Assembly (NCBI RefSeq): GCF_002242685.1
Contig: NZ_NBIM01000001.1
Location: forward strand, 372,001-436,000
Origin: Oceanimonas doudoroffii
GTDB taxonomy: Bacteria; Pseudomonadota; Gammaproteobacteria; Enterobacterales; Aeromonadaceae
DNA length: 64,000 nucleotides
Direction of reading: 5' to 3'
Shown: positions 1 to 10,096 of the stretch, piece after piece
Numbering within the stretch: position 1 is the first letter of the stretch
Layout: every line of letters starts with the position of its first letter
Made by a program: the position numbers and the translations under genes
The notes under the pieces: generated by a model
The model's input: only the letters and a program-made list of their open reading frames with translations
Told to the model about the DNA's origin: nothing
Database searches by the model: none

Positions 1-687
<687 letters not shown>

Positions 688-1038
688 TTATTGATTGAAC
701 AGGCGGGCATAGTGCTCCGGCTTGAAGCCCAGATGCAGTTCGCCGTCGAGGTCCAGCAACGGCCGCTTGATCATGGCCGGGTGGGCCTGCAGCAGGGCGG
801 CGGCGCTCTCCGGCCCCAGGGCGGCCTTGTCGGCATCACTGAGGGCGCGGTAGGTGGTGCCCCGCTTGTTGAGCAGCTGTTCCCAGCCCAGCAGCTCCAG
901 CCAGTGGGCCAGTTGCTCGGGGTCGAGGCCGTCGGCGCGGTGATCCACAAAGCGGTAGTCAACGCCCGCCTGCTCCAGCCACTTGCGGGCCTTTTTGATG
1001 GTGTCGCAGTTTTTGATGCCGTAAAGGGTAACGGTCAT
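688..1038 (-). CDS. yffB: ArsC/Spx-family thioredoxin-fold protein YffB
   Basis: A 116-residue ArsC-like protein. The N-terminus reads as a thioredoxin-fold strand-loop-helix with YGIKNCDTIKKA, giving one Cys at about residue 10 in a CxxT context rather than the CxxC of glutaredoxins. The family's KRPLLD motif is near the C-terminus. The open frame extends 13 codons upstream, but the ATG at 1038 starts exactly where family members begin (MTVTLYGIKNC). The gene ends 15 bases before dapE on the same strand. The physiological role of YffB is not settled; arsenate reduction is unlikely because the second-Cys pattern of true ArsC is absent. The family call is confident; no function is assigned. 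Confidence 0.9.
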   Translation of the reverse strand: MTVTLYGIKNCDTIKKARKWLEQAGVDYRFVDHRADGLDPEQLAHWLELLGWEQLLNKRGTTYRALSDADKAALGPESAAALLQAHPAMIKRPLLDLDGELHLGFKPEHYARLFNQ

Positions 1039-1263
1039 TGTGCAGCTCGTTAAAGAGGGTGGCCGGAATTTTGTCATTTAACCTTCGGGGCTGCAACCGG
1101 CCGTGCCGGCGGGGTAAAATAGGCTGGCGCATTAGGGCGGCTTTGGGTAGTGTTAGCCCTTTGAATTCCCGTCGTGGCCGCATTTGGCGCTGTTTTAAGC
1201 AGCCCACCTTCAGGCGGCCTTTTATCTGGTTGGCCCTCAACGAAAGAGAAAAAGGGGAAAGGC

Positions 1264-2346
1264 TTGGAACTCAAGGAATACTGGAGCGACAGCTATCACT
1301 CCAGCGATTTTAAATTGACCCGCATCGGCCTGGTGGCCATTCGTTTTCGCTGGCTGGTGGCCTTGCTGATCATCGGTATTGCCGGCTGGATTGCCGTGGA
1401 CTGGTGGGTGCTGGACCCGGCCCATTTCAAGCTTATCTGGAAAATGCGCCTGATCACCGGCGCCATGCTCACCCCGCTGTTGCCCCTCAGTTACCTGTGC
1501 AAGCTCAACCGGCGCTGGATGATAGCCTCCCTGTATTTTCTGATCGGGGTATTGCTTACCTTTAACCTGGTGGGGTTGTGGAGCTTTCGCGACGGCACGC
1601 CCATTCCCATCGGCTATATCGCCTTTCCCTATTTTCTGCTGGCGTTGCTAAGCGTGTTGCCGCTGCCGGTAAAATCCGGGCTTCGCGTGGCCGTGGTGAT
1701 CACCCTGTGTGTGCTGGGTACCGACTACTGGCTGAATCCCGACAGCCTGCACGGCGGCGCCCTGCTGGACCGACTGTGGCTGCTCATCTGTTTTTCCCTG
1801 GCCATGCTCTGGGTTCAGGCCGGGCAGTTGCGCATGCTGCTGGATCTGTACCGGGAGTCTACCCGGGATCCGCTTACCCGGCTGATGAACCGCCGCTTGT
1901 TTATGCGTCAGCTTGAGCTGCAGCGCAGCGAAGGCGGCCAGCGGCCCTTTACCCTGATCCTGTTCGATCTGGACAGGTTCAAGCGCATCAATGACGAGCA
2001 CGGCCACCTGATGGGGGACGAGGTATTGGTGCGGGTGGCCAATACCCTGGGCGATATTTTCGGCCCCGACGCCATCGTGGCCCGCTACGGCGGAGAGGAA
2101 TTCATCGTGTTGCTGCCCGCGACCTCCCTGGAGCAGGGCCTGCGCCAGGCCGAGACCCTGCGCCTGGCGGTGGAATCCCAGCCGGTGGAAAACCCGCTAG
2201 GGGAAGGCGAAATCACCGTGACCCTGAGCGCCGGTGTGGTGGAAGGGAGTCATGACAGTGACCTGCACAGCCTGCTCAACCAGGCCGATGAGGCGCTGTA
2301 TGACGCCAAGCGCAATGGCCGCAACTGCGTCCAGGCGGCGGCCTGA
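1264..2346 (+). CDS. Membrane-anchored GGDEF diguanylate cyclase
   Basis: Predicted inner-membrane diguanylate cyclase of 360 residues. The N-terminal half holds about six hydrophobic segments (from the LVALLIIGIAGWIAV stretch to LWLLICFSLAMLWV), followed by a GGDEF domain starting near STRDPLTRLMNRR. The active-site signature is GGEEF in ARYGGEEFIVLLP. The usual inhibitory RxxD site just upstream reads FGPD, so the Arg is missing and product feedback through that site is doubtful. I chose a TTG start at 1264 because AAGGGGAAAGG lies just before it; an upstream GTG at 1174 is open in frame but has no visible ribosome site. It is monocistronic, with maeA about 115 bases downstream. The signal sensed by the membrane part is unknown. 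Confidence 0.85.
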   Translation: MELKEYWSDSYHSSDFKLTRIGLVAIRFRWLVALLIIGIAGWIAVDWWVLDPAHFKLIWKMRLITGAMLTPLLPLSYLCKLNRRWMIASLYFLIGVLLTFNLVGLWSFRDGTPIPIGYIAFPYFLLALLSVLPLPVKSGLRVAVVITLCVLGTDYWLNPDSLHGGALLDRLWLLICFSLAMLWVQAGQLRMLLDLYRESTRDPLTRLMNRRLFMRQLELQRSEGGQRPFTLILFDLDRFKRINDEHGHLMGDEVLVRVANTLGDIFGPDAIVARYGGEEFIVLLPATSLEQGLRQAETLRLAVESQPVENPLGEGEITVTLSAGVVEGSHDSDLHSLLNQADEALYDAKRNGRNCVQAAA

Positions 2347-2460
2347 GCAATAAGCCGCCGCGACGGTGGTTTGTGACCGGGGCTTGGCTTATACTGCTCG
2401 CCAAGCCCCCGAATACCAACTTCACATCATGACTTTCCTGCGGAAAAATAACTAAGCGAG

Positions 2461-4164
2461 ATGTCTATGCCCCAAGACCATCAGGACAAACGTGCCCTAT
2501 ACATTCCCTATGCCGGCCCCGCGCTGCTTGAAACGCCCTTGCTGAACAAGGGCAGCGCGTTTAACAAGGAAGAACGGCTTGCATTTAACCTGGACGGTCT
2601 ACTGCCCCACAACATTGAAACCATTGAAGAGCAGGTCGAGCGGGCCTACAAGCAGTACTGCGGGTTTCAGAACAATCTCGACAAGCATATCTACCTGCGC
2701 AACATTCAGGACACCAACGAAACCCTGTTCTACCGCCTGGTGGAAGATCACCTCACCGAGATGATGCCCATCATCTATACCCCCACCGTGGGCCAGGCCT
2801 GTGAGGAGTTCTCCAACATCTACCGCCGCGCCCGGGGCCTGTTTATCTCTTATGCCGATAAAGACCATATCGACGATATTCTGCAAAACGCCACCAAGCG
2901 TAACGTCAAGGTGATCGTGGTCACCGACGGCGAGCGTATTCTGGGTCTGGGTGACCAGGGTATCGGCGGCATGGGCATTCCCATCGGTAAGTTGTCACTG
3001 TATGTGGCCTGTGGCGGTATCTCTCCGGCCTATACCCTGCCGGTGGTGCTGGATCCGGGTACCAACAACCCGCAGTTGCTGAAGGATCCCATGTACATGG
3101 GCTGGCGCAACCCGCGGGTCACCGGCGAGGAATACGAAGAGTTCGTGGACGCCTTTATTCAGGCGGTGAAGCGCCGCTGGCCCAATGTGCTGCTGCAGTT
3201 TGAAGACTTTGCCCAGAAGAACGCCATGCCGGTGCTGAACCGCTACAAGGACGAACTGTGCTGCTTCAACGATGACATTCAGGGCACCGCCGCCGTTACC
3301 CTGGGTTCGCTGATCGCCGCCTGTCAGGCCAGCGGTAGCAAGCTGTCCGAGAAAAAGGTGGCCTTCCTCGGTGCCGGCTCTGCCGGCTGCGGCATTGCCG
3401 AGCAAATCGTGGCGCAGATGAAGGCCGAAGGCCTGAGCGACGCCAAGGCTCGGGAGCGGGTATTCATGGTGGACCGCTTTGGCCTGCTCACCGACAACAT
3501 GCCCAACCTGGTGGACTTTCAGCGCCCCCTGGCCCAGTCCCTGGAAAACCTGCAGGACTGGGACGTGGCCGGTGACAACATCTCCCTGCTGGAGGTGATG
3601 CAAAACGCCAAGCCCGACATTCTGATCGGCGTGTCCGGCCAGCCGGGTCTGTTCACCAAGGAAGTGATCCAGACCATGCACGCCCACTGCGAGCGGCCCA
3701 TCGTGTTCCCGCTGTCCAACCCCACTTCCCGGGTGGAAGCCACGCCGGAAGACATCATCAACTGGACCGACGGCAAGGCGCTGGTCGCTACCGGCAGTCC
3801 CTTTGCGCCGGTGGAGTACAAGGGCACCCTGTATGAAATTGCCCAGTGCAACAACTCCTACATTTTCCCTGGCATCGGCCTGGGTGTGCTGGCCTGTGGC
3901 GCCAAGCGCGTCACCGACGCCATGCTGATGGCATCCAGCCGCGCCCTGGCGGCCTGTTCTCCGCTGGCCAAGGATGGGGAAGGGGCGCTGTTGCCGCCGC
4001 TGTCTGAAATTCAGCAAGTCAGCCGTCATATCGCCAAAATGGTGGCCAAGACCGCTCAGCTGCAGGGCCAGGCGCTGCAGACCTCGGATGCGGTGCTGGA
4101 CAAGGCCATTGATGACAACTACTGGACACCGGAATACCGCAAGTATCGTCGCGTGTCATTCTAA
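2461..4164 (+). CDS. maeA: NAD-dependent malic enzyme
   Basis: Oxidative decarboxylation of L-malate to pyruvate with NAD+, cytoplasmic, linking the TCA cycle to pyruvate. The 567-residue length fits the large bacterial malic enzyme SfcA/MaeA (about 565). The N-terminal malic domain contains [13 protein letters not shown] and the [21 protein letters not shown] segment; the NAD-binding domain has the [14 protein letters not shown]ossmann loop. The ATG at 2461 is preceded by AAGCGAG. A second ATG three codons in is possible. A strong hairpin terminator follows directly. Identification is firm; cofactor preference is taken from the subfamily and was not proven here. Confidence 0.95.
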   Translation: MSMPQDHQDKRALYIPYAGPALLETPLLNKGSAFNKEERLAFNLDGLLPHNIETIEEQVERAYKQYCGFQNNLDKHIYLRNIQDTNETLFYRLVEDHLTEMMPIIYTPTVGQACEEFSNIYRRARGLFISYADKDHIDDILQNATKRNVKVIVVTDGERILGLGDQGIGGMGIPIGKLSLYVACGGISPAYTLPVVLDPGTNNPQLLKDPMYMGWRNPRVTGEEYEEFVDAFIQAVKRRWPNVLLQFEDFAQKNAMPVLNRYKDELCCFNDDIQGTAAVTLGSLIAACQASGSKLSEKKVAFLGAGSAGCGIAEQIVAQMKAEGLSDAKARERVFMVDRFGLLTDNMPNLVDFQRPLAQSLENLQDWDVAGDNISLLEVMQNAKPDILIGVSGQPGLFTKEVIQTMHAHCERPIVFPLSNPTSRVEATPEDIINWTDGKALVATGSPFAPVEYKGTLYEIAQCNNSYIFPGIGLGVLACGAKRVTDAMLMASSRALAACSPLAKDGEGALLPPLSEIQQVSRHIAKMVAKTAQLQGQALQTSDAVLDKAIDDNYWTPEYRKYRRVSF

Positions 4165-4182
4165 GCACTGGTAACGGTTTCC

Positions 4183-4209
4183 AAAGGCATGCTTCGGCAT
4201 GCCTTTTTT
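4183..4209 (+). terminator. Rho-independent terminator of maeA
   Basis: A perfect GGCATGC / GCATGCC stem (4186-4192 and 4197-4203) with a stable TTCG tetraloop, flanked by AAA and followed by six T residues. It sits 19 bases after the maeA stop codon. Confidence 0.92.
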
Positions 4210-4378
4210 GTTTGGTTGGCTATCGCCTTGGGCGCGAGGTGAATGCCACGTTTTCTCTCTATACTGGGGATTAGCCCGGTAATCTAAATCAACCGACTGT
4301 TTTCGTTTGGAATTTTTCCATGGCACCACCGGCCTGGTGAGTGCCGCCGGGCGCCGCCAGGTGTTCAAGGAGGAATGC

Positions 4379-5989
4379 ATGACCATTATTCACCCCCTGC
4401 TCGTGTTGTTGCTGGCTGCCCTGTGCGGGCCTGCCCATGCCGCCGATGTGCCCATCGGCGTGACCCTGGCCGACACCCAGCGGCTGGTGCGGGGCAACGG
4501 CACCGAGCCGGCGTCCCTGGACCCGCACAAGGTGGAAGGGGTGCCCGAAGGCAATGTGCTGCGGGATCTGTTTGAAGGCCTGGTGAACTCGGGCCCTCAG
4601 GGGGAAGTGGTGCCGGGGGTGGCCGAGCGCTGGGAAACCAAAGACAACCTGGTGTATGTGTTTCATCTGCGCAAGGATGCCAGGTGGTCCAATGGTGATT
4701 TGGTCACCGCCGCCGACTTTGTGTACGCCTTTCGGCGGGCGGTGGATCCCGCCACCGCCTCGCCCTATTCCTGGTATCTGGAAAAGGCCACCATTCAACA
4801 GGCCACCGAGGTGGTCAACGGCCGGCTGCCGCCCGAGGAGCTGGGCGTCAAGGCGCTCAACGAGCACACCCTGGAAATCACCCTGGCCAGTCCGGTGCCC
4901 TATTTTGTGTCCATGCTGTCGCTGGCGCCCACCTACCCGGTGCACAGGGGCACGCTGGAGCAACACGGCGACACCTGGACCCGGGTTGGGAATATGGTTT
5001 CCAACGGCGCCTACCGACTGAGCAACTGGGTGGTCAACGAACGCATTGAGCTGAAGCGCAATCCCCATTACTGGAACGACGAGCATACGGTGCTGGATGA
5101 GGTCGCCTACTTGCCCATAGCGTCACAGAATGCCGAAATGAACCGGTTTTTGTCCGGCGAGCTGGACATGACCTACGACATTCCCCTGGAGCATTTCAAG
5201 CGGCTGCGGCAGGAGCGCCCGGACGCCATTCGCGTGGGCGGTTATGTGGGCACCTATTACTATATTTTCAACACGAGAAAGCCGCCCTTTAATGATGCCC
5301 GCATACGCAAGGCCCTGTCCTATGCCATCGACCGTGACATTATTGCCGGCAAGGTGATGGGACAGGGTGAACTTCCGGCCTATACCCTGGCGCCCAGGGT
5401 GGTGGATGGCTTTACCCCGCCGGCCCTGGACTGGGCCGGCTGGAGCCAGACGGAGCGGAATGAACGGGCCCGGTCGCTGATCGAGCAGGCCGGTTATGGC
5501 AGGGGCAACCCCCTGCGTTTTGAGCTGCTGTACAACACCAGTGAAAACCACCGCAAGGTGGCCGTGGCCATTGCGTCCATGTGGAAGAAACACCTGGGGG
5601 TGGAAGTGGAGCTGGTCAATCAGGAATGGAAAACCTACCTCGACACCAAGACGCAAGGGAACTTCGATGTGGCCCGGGCCGGCTGGATTGCCGACTATAA
5701 CGAGGCCTCCAGCATGCTGGATCTGATGCAGAGCAGTCATGGCAACAACGACGGAAAATACAGCAACCCCGGCTTTGACCGGCTTATGTCCCGGTCACGG
5801 CTGGCCACCGACGTACAGGCCCGCAATGACCTCTATGCCCGGGCCGAGGAAATGCTGGCGGTGGACATGCCTCTTGCGCCCATCTACCAGTACGTCAAGG
5901 CGCGGCTGGTGCAGCCCCGGGTGGGCGGTTACCCCAATAACCCCCTCGACAATATCTATAGCAAGGACATGTACATCAAGGCCGAATAG
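4379..5989 (+). CDS. oppA: Oligopeptide ABC transporter, periplasmic binding protein
   Basis: Family-5 extracellular solute-binding protein, 536 residues, that would deliver peptides to the OppBCDF permease. A signal peptide (HPLLVLLLAALCGPAHA, then ADVPIG) precedes the mature domain. The mature protein shows the family's early GTEPASLDPHK segment and the FRRAVDP and TYYYIFNTRKPPF stretches typical of OppA/MppA. The start at 4379 is fixed by AAGGAGG immediately upstream; an upstream in-frame extension would put the signal peptide internal. It is the first gene of a five-gene opp operon, with about 100 bases before oppB. The substrate could be oligopeptides or murein tripeptide, since MppA and OppA are hard to separate by eye. 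Confidence 0.92.
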   Translation: MTIIHPLLVLLLAALCGPAHAADVPIGVTLADTQRLVRGNGTEPASLDPHKVEGVPEGNVLRDLFEGLVNSGPQGEVVPGVAERWETKDNLVYVFHLRKDARWSNGDLVTAADFVYAFRRAVDPATASPYSWYLEKATIQQATEVVNGRLPPEELGVKALNEHTLEITLASPVPYFVSMLSLAPTYPVHRGTLEQHGDTWTRVGNMVSNGAYRLSNWVVNERIELKRNPHYWNDEHTVLDEVAYLPIASQNAEMNRFLSGELDMTYDIPLEHFKRLRQERPDAIRVGGYVGTYYYIFNTRKPPFNDARIRKALSYAIDRDIIAGKVMGQGELPAYTLAPRVVDGFTPPALDWAGWSQTERNERARSLIEQAGYGRGNPLRFELLYNTSENHRKVAVAIASMWKKHLGVEVELVNQEWKTYLDTKTQGNFDVARAGWIADYNEASSMLDLMQSSHGNNDGKYSNPGFDRLMSRSRLATDVQARNDLYARAEEMLAVDMPLAPIYQYVKARLVQPRVGGYPNNPLDNIYSKDMYIKAE

Positions 5990-6089
5990 GGCCCGTTTGA
6001 GCGGGGCAGGGGGTGGCCTGCCGGTAAATACGTCCGGCTGAAACCGGACCCTAAGGGGATAGCAAGTCATCGGCAGACATAGGGGCGCC

Positions 6090-7010
6090 ATGTTTACATT
6101 CATAATCAAAAGACTACTGGAAGCCATTCCCACCCTGCTGGTGCTGATCACCCTGTCGTTTTTCATGATGCGCTTTGCCCCCGGCAATCCCTTCAGCACC
6201 GAGCGCGCACTGCCTCCCGAGATCATGGCCAACATCGAGGCCAAATACGGCTTTGACAAGCCGGTGCTGGAGCAGTATTTCACCTACCTCGGCAACCTGG
6301 CCCGAGGGGATCTCGGCCCCTCGTTCAAGTACCGGGATTTCACCGTGAACGAGCTGGTGGCCCAGGCGCTGCCGGTGTCGGCCCGCATCGGCCTGTTTGC
6401 CTTTACCTGGGCCGTGCTGCTGGGCGTGGCTGTGGGCATGGTGGCGGCGCTTAAACAAAACAGCCTGATGGACCATATGGTGATGTCCGGCGCCATGCTG
6501 GGGGTGGTGATTCCGTCCTTTGTACTGGCGCCGTTGCTGATCCTGGTGTTCGCCATCTGGCTGCAATGGTTGCCCGCCGGGGGCTGGCAGAACGGGGGTT
6601 GGCAATATCTGTTGCTACCGGTCACCGCCATGATGATGCACTACATCGCCACCATTGCCCGCATCATGCGCGGCGCCATGATCGAAGTGCTGAATGCCCC
6701 CTTTATTCGCACCGCCAGGGCCAAGGGGCTGCCCATGGCGCGTATTGTGTTGCGCCATGCCCTGCGTCCGGCGCTGCTGCCGGTGGTGTCTTACCTGGGA
6801 CCGGCCTTTGTGGGCATCATTACCGGCTCCGTGGTCATCGAGACCATCTTTGGCCTGCCTGGCATCGGCCAGTTGTTCGTCAACGGGGCGCTGAACCGTG
6901 ACTACTCCATGGTGCTGGGGCTCACCATACTGGTGGGTGCGCTCACCATTACCTTTAATGCGGTGGTCGACATTCTCTATGCCCTGATCGATCCCAAAAT
7001 CCGTTATTGA
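6090..7010 (+). CDS. oppB: Oligopeptide ABC transporter permease OppB
   Basis: Inner-membrane permease of 306 residues with an N-terminal membrane segment (IIKRLLEAIPTLLVLITLSFFMM) and five more hydrophobic helices. The EAA-type cytoplasmic loop that contacts the ATPases is visible as TARAKGLPMARIVLRHALRPALLP. The length equals that of E. coli OppB. It is followed by oppC after only seven bases, showing translational coupling inside the operon. The call rests on the loop motif and on the gene order; a dipeptide permease (DppB) is the only realistic alternative. Confidence 0.93.
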   Translation: MFTFIIKRLLEAIPTLLVLITLSFFMMRFAPGNPFSTERALPPEIMANIEAKYGFDKPVLEQYFTYLGNLARGDLGPSFKYRDFTVNELVAQALPVSARIGLFAFTWAVLLGVAVGMVAALKQNSLMDHMVMSGAMLGVVIPSFVLAPLLILVFAIWLQWLPAGGWQNGGWQYLLLPVTAMMMHYIATIARIMRGAMIEVLNAPFIRTARAKGLPMARIVLRHALRPALLPVVSYLGPAFVGIITGSVVIETIFGLPGIGQLFVNGALNRDYSMVLGLTILVGALTITFNAVVDILYALIDPKIRY

Positions 7011-7017
7011 GGCGCGC

Positions 7018-7926
7018 ATGATGACAACCCGGGACAAGGCCGCGGCGGTGGCCCAGTTTGCCGGCGAACTGGAAGTGCAGGGCCGCTCGCTATGGGGCGA
7101 CGCCCGGCGGCGTTTCTTTCGCAACCGGGCGGCCCTGGCCAGCATGCTGATCCTGCTGCTGATGGCCCTGCTGGTGCTGGTGGGGCCCGCGCTGTCGCGC
7201 TACAGCCTGGACGAGCCCGACTGGGGCGCCATGATGGCGGCGCCGGCGCTGGCCGGCGGCCATTATTTCGGTACCGACTCCCTGGGCCGGGATCTGTTTG
7301 TGCGCACCCTGATCGGCGGGCGTATCTCGCTGATGGTGGGGTTGCTCGGTGCCTTGGTGGCGGTGGTGATCGGCACCCTGTACGGCGCCATCGCCGGCTT
7401 TATGGGTGGACGCACCGACAGGGTGATGATGCGTATACTGGAAATCCTCTATGCCTTTCCCTTCATGTTTTTCGTGATCCTGCTGGTGACCTTCTTTGGT
7501 CGCAATATCGGCCTGATTTTCTTTGCCATCGGCGCGGTGAGCTGGCTCGACATGGCGCGCATCGTGCGCGGTCAGACCCTGAGCCTGAAGGGCAGAGAGT
7601 TTATCGAGGCGGCCGAGGTGTGCGGCGTCAGCCGGCTGCGCATTATCACTCGTCATATCGTGCCCAATGTGCTCGGCATTGTGGTGGTGTATGCCACCCT
7701 GCTGGTGCCGGGCATGATTTTGTTTGAGTCTTTTCTCAGCTTTCTCGGCCTGGGGGTACAGGAGCCCATGACCAGCTGGGGGGCGCTGCTGGACGAGGGG
7801 GCCAAATCGATGGAAGTGGCCCCCTGGCAGCTGTTGTTTCCCGCCGGCTTTATGGTGGTGACCCTGTTTTGTTTCAACTTTCTCGGGGACGGCCTGCGGG
7901 ACGCCCTGGATCCGCGGGACCGCTGA
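7018..7926 (+). CDS. oppC: Oligopeptide ABC transporter permease OppC
   Basis: Second membrane subunit, 302 residues. A cytoplasmic N-terminal leader (SLWGDARRRFFRNRAALASM) precedes the first membrane helix, as usual for OppC/DppC. The FGTDSLGRDLFVRTLIGGRISL segment and the coupling loop EFIEAAEVCGVSRLRIITRHIVPN are family hallmarks. Two adjacent ATG codons (7018 and 7021) could serve as start. Its TGA overlaps the ATG of oppD (TGATG at 7924-7928), which indicates coupled translation. Confidence 0.93.
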   Translation: MMTTRDKAAAVAQFAGELEVQGRSLWGDARRRFFRNRAALASMLILLLMALLVLVGPALSRYSLDEPDWGAMMAAPALAGGHYFGTDSLGRDLFVRTLIGGRISLMVGLLGALVAVVIGTLYGAIAGFMGGRTDRVMMRILEILYAFPFMFFVILLVTFFGRNIGLIFFAIGAVSWLDMARIVRGQTLSLKGREFIEAAEVCGVSRLRIITRHIVPNVLGIVVVYATLLVPGMILFESFLSFLGLGVQEPMTSWGALLDEGAKSMEVAPWQLLFPAGFMVVTLFCFNFLGDGLRDALDPRDR

Positions 7927-8903
7927 TGGAAACGAACATGGCGTTGTTAAAGGTCGATGGCCTCAGGGTGGCGTTCACCACTCATGAAGGACAAGTGGTG
8001 GCGGTCGACGAGCTGAGCTTTACCCTTAACGCCGGCGAGACCCTGGGGCTGGTGGGCGAGTCGGGCTCGGGCAAGAGCCAGACGGCCTTTGCCATCATGG
8101 GCCTGCTGGCCAAAAATGGCCGCGCCACGGGCAGCCTGCGCTACCGGGGCAGGGAGCTGCTGGGCCTGCCGGAGCGAAAGCTCAATTGCATTCGTGCCCA
8201 AGAGGTCGCCATGATTTTTCAGGATCCCATGACCTCCCTCAACCCTTATATGAAAGTGGGCGAGCAGCTGACGGAGGTACTGGCGCTGCACAAGGGCATG
8301 GGTCGCCAGGATGCCGTGAATGAGTCGGTGCGCATGCTTGAAGCGGTACAAATTCCCGAGGCGCGGGATCGCATGAATCGCTACCCCCACGAATTCTCCG
8401 GCGGCATGCGCCAGCGGGTGATGATCGCCATGGCGCTGCTGTGCCGGCCCAGTCTGCTGATTGCCGACGAGCCCACCACCGCCCTGGACGTGACCGTGCA
8501 GGCCCAGATCATGAGCCTGCTCAACGAGCTGAAAACCGAGTTCGGCACCGCCATCATGCTGATCACCCACGATCTGGGGGTGGTGGCCGGCAGTTGTGAT
8601 CGAGTGCTGGTGATGTATGCCGGCCGCACCATGGAAACCGCCCCGGTGCGCAGCCTCTTTTACCATCCTGCCCATCCTTATACTCAGGGGTTGTTGCGGG
8701 CGGTTTCCCGGCTCGACACCGATGCCGAAAAGCTGGTCACCATTGCCGGTGATCCGCCCAGCCTGCTGCACCGACCGACGGGCTGCCCCTTTCAGCAGCG
8801 CTGCCCCCATGTGTTTGCGCGTTGCCGGGAGCAGGTGCCGCCGCTCAGGGACGTGGGCATGGGCCGGCGCAGCGCCTGCTTTCTGGATATTTCCCATGAC
8901 TGA
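7926..8903 (+). CDS. oppD: Oligopeptide ABC transporter ATPase OppD
   Basis: Cytoplasmic ATP-binding subunit, 325 residues. Walker A is GESGSGKS, the ABC signature is SGGMRQRV, and Walker B is [14 protein letters not shown]. The C-terminal oligopeptide-transporter extension contains the Cys-rich [15 protein letters not shown] segment known to hold an iron-sulfur cluster in some family members. I placed the start at the ATG overlapping the oppC stop; a second ATG at 7938 is also possible. Its own stop overlaps the oppF start by eight bases. Confidence 0.93.
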   Translation: METNMALLKVDGLRVAFTTHEGQVVAVDELSFTLNAGETLGLVGESGSGKSQTAFAIMGLLAKNGRATGSLRYRGRELLGLPERKLNCIRAQEVAMIFQDPMTSLNPYMKVGEQLTEVLALHKGMGRQDAVNESVRMLEAVQIPEARDRMNRYPHEFSGGMRQRVMIAMALLCRPSLLIADEPTTALDVTVQAQIMSLLNELKTEFGTAIMLITHDLGVVAGSCDRVLVMYAGRTMETAPVRSLFYHPAHPYTQGLLRAVSRLDTDAEKLVTIAGDPPSLLHRPTGCPFQQRCPHVFARCREQVPPLRDVGMGRRSACFLDISHD

Positions 8904-9876
8904 GCCGTGGCTGTGCGTCGACGACCTGCGAGTGCACTTTTCCGTGCGCCCCAGGCACGCCTGGCCCTGGCAGCCGGCAGCTGTATTGAGGGCGGTGGAC
9001 GGGGTCAGCTTCACCCTGGCGCCGGGGGAAACCTTAGGGATAGTGGGGGAGTCGGGCTGCGGCAAGTCCACCCTGGCCCGGGCGATTATCGGCCTGGTGC
9101 CCGCCACCGCTGGCAGCGTGGCCTGGCGGGGCAGGGCGCTTGGCGGGCTGGCGGCCAGAGAGTGGCGCGCGCTGCGCCGGGACGTGCAGATGATTTTTCA
9201 GGATCCGCTGGCCTCGCTCAATCCACGCATGACGGTGGGTGACATTATCGCCGAACCCCTCGTTACCTTTGAACCGCATCAGGGCAGGGTCGAAGTGCGC
9301 CGGCGGGTAGCAGCCATGATGGAGCGGGTGGGCTTGTTGCCCAGCCTGGTCAACCGCTACCCCCACGAGTTTTCCGGGGGCCAGTGCCAGCGGATTGGCA
9401 TTGCCCGGGCGCTGATTTTAAAGCCAAAGCTGATTATTTGTGACGAGCCGGTGTCGGCGCTGGATGTGTCGGTGCAGGCCCAGGTGATCAATCTGCTGAA
9501 AGACTTGCAGCGGGAAATGGGCCTGGCGCTAATCTTTATTGCCCACGATCTGTCGGTGGTACGCCATATCTCGAATCGAGTGCTGGTGATGTATCTGGGC
9601 CACGGGGTGGAGCTGGCCGACAAGCATGCCCTCTACCACCACCCGAAACACCCTTACACGCAAGCCTTGCTCAGTGCCGTGCCCATTCCCGACCCGGACG
9701 CGGAGCGGGGCAAGCGCGTGCAACTGCTCGAGGGTGAGCCGCCGTCTCCCCTGAGCCCGCCCTCGGGGTGCGTGTTTCGCACCCGCTGCCCGCTGGCCGA
9801 TCAGGGGTGCGCGCGAGCCATGCCCGAGATGAAAGGCCCGGTTGCTCACCAAGTGGCCTGTTTCAAGGTGGAATAA
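8896..9876 (+). CDS. oppF: Oligopeptide ABC transporter ATPase OppF
   Basis: Second ATPase subunit, 326 residues. It shows Walker A GESGCGKS, signature [14 protein letters not shown], Walker [15 protein letters not shown] and the D-loop/H-loop sequence [11 protein letters not shown]. The C-terminal tail [15 protein letters not shown] carries the peptide-transporter Cys motif. The ATG at 8896 lies inside the end of oppD; the frame is open much farther upstream, but that part is antisense-like sequence within oppD and not family-like. It is the last gene of the opp operon. Confidence 0.93.
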   Translation: MTEPWLCVDDLRVHFSVRPRHAWPWQPAAVLRAVDGVSFTLAPGETLGIVGESGCGKSTLARAIIGLVPATAGSVAWRGRALGGLAAREWRALRRDVQMIFQDPLASLNPRMTVGDIIAEPLVTFEPHQGRVEVRRRVAAMMERVGLLPSLVNRYPHEFSGGQCQRIGIARALILKPKLIICDEPVSALDVSVQAQVINLLKDLQREMGLALIFIAHDLSVVRHISNRVLVMYLGHGVELADKHALYHHPKHPYTQALLSAVPIPDPDAERGKRVQLLEGEPPSPLSPPSGCVFRTRCPLADQGCARAMPEMKGPVAHQVACFKVE

Positions 9877-9897
9877 GGCCACAATTTGCCGGTTAGC

Positions 9898-9925
9898 CTT
9901 GAAAACCGGCATTTTAGCCCCATAT
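9898..9925 (+). promoter_or_regulatory. Sigma32-type heat-shock promoter upstream of tig
   Basis: CTTGAAA at 9898-9904 and CCCCATAT at 9918-9925 are separated by 13 bases. This is a complete match to the classical heat-shock (RpoH) promoter layout CTTGAAA-N13/14-CCCCATnT. The tig start lies about 170 bases downstream. Confidence 0.75.
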
Positions 9926-9951
9926 CCTGCCCGTCGGTACGCCATCGTCCC

Positions 9952-9980
9952 TCGACGCTTGGAAAGCGCGCCGTTATAAT
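9952..9980 (+). promoter_or_regulatory. Sigma70 promoter of tig
   Basis: A consensus TATAAT at 9975-9980 with TCGACG (four of six to TTGACA) at 9952-9957 and a 17-base spacer. It lies 116 bases upstream of the tig ATG and just downstream of the heat-shock-type promoter. Confidence 0.75.
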
Positions 9981-10096
9981 GCCGCGTCTGTATTTTAGCG
10001 AAGACATCGTCTTCACCAGGATTCAAGGAGCAGCCCGGGCTGTTTCAAACATCACAGGGTCAGCACCGCCGTGCTGAAGAAAATTGAGGTAAAAGA

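Noticed and set aside
9888..9910. GCCGGTT/AACCGGC hairpin as an oppF terminator
   Set aside because: The T tail is weak (ATTTTA) and the right arm overlaps the -35 box of the sigma32-type promoter, so I left it out of the features.
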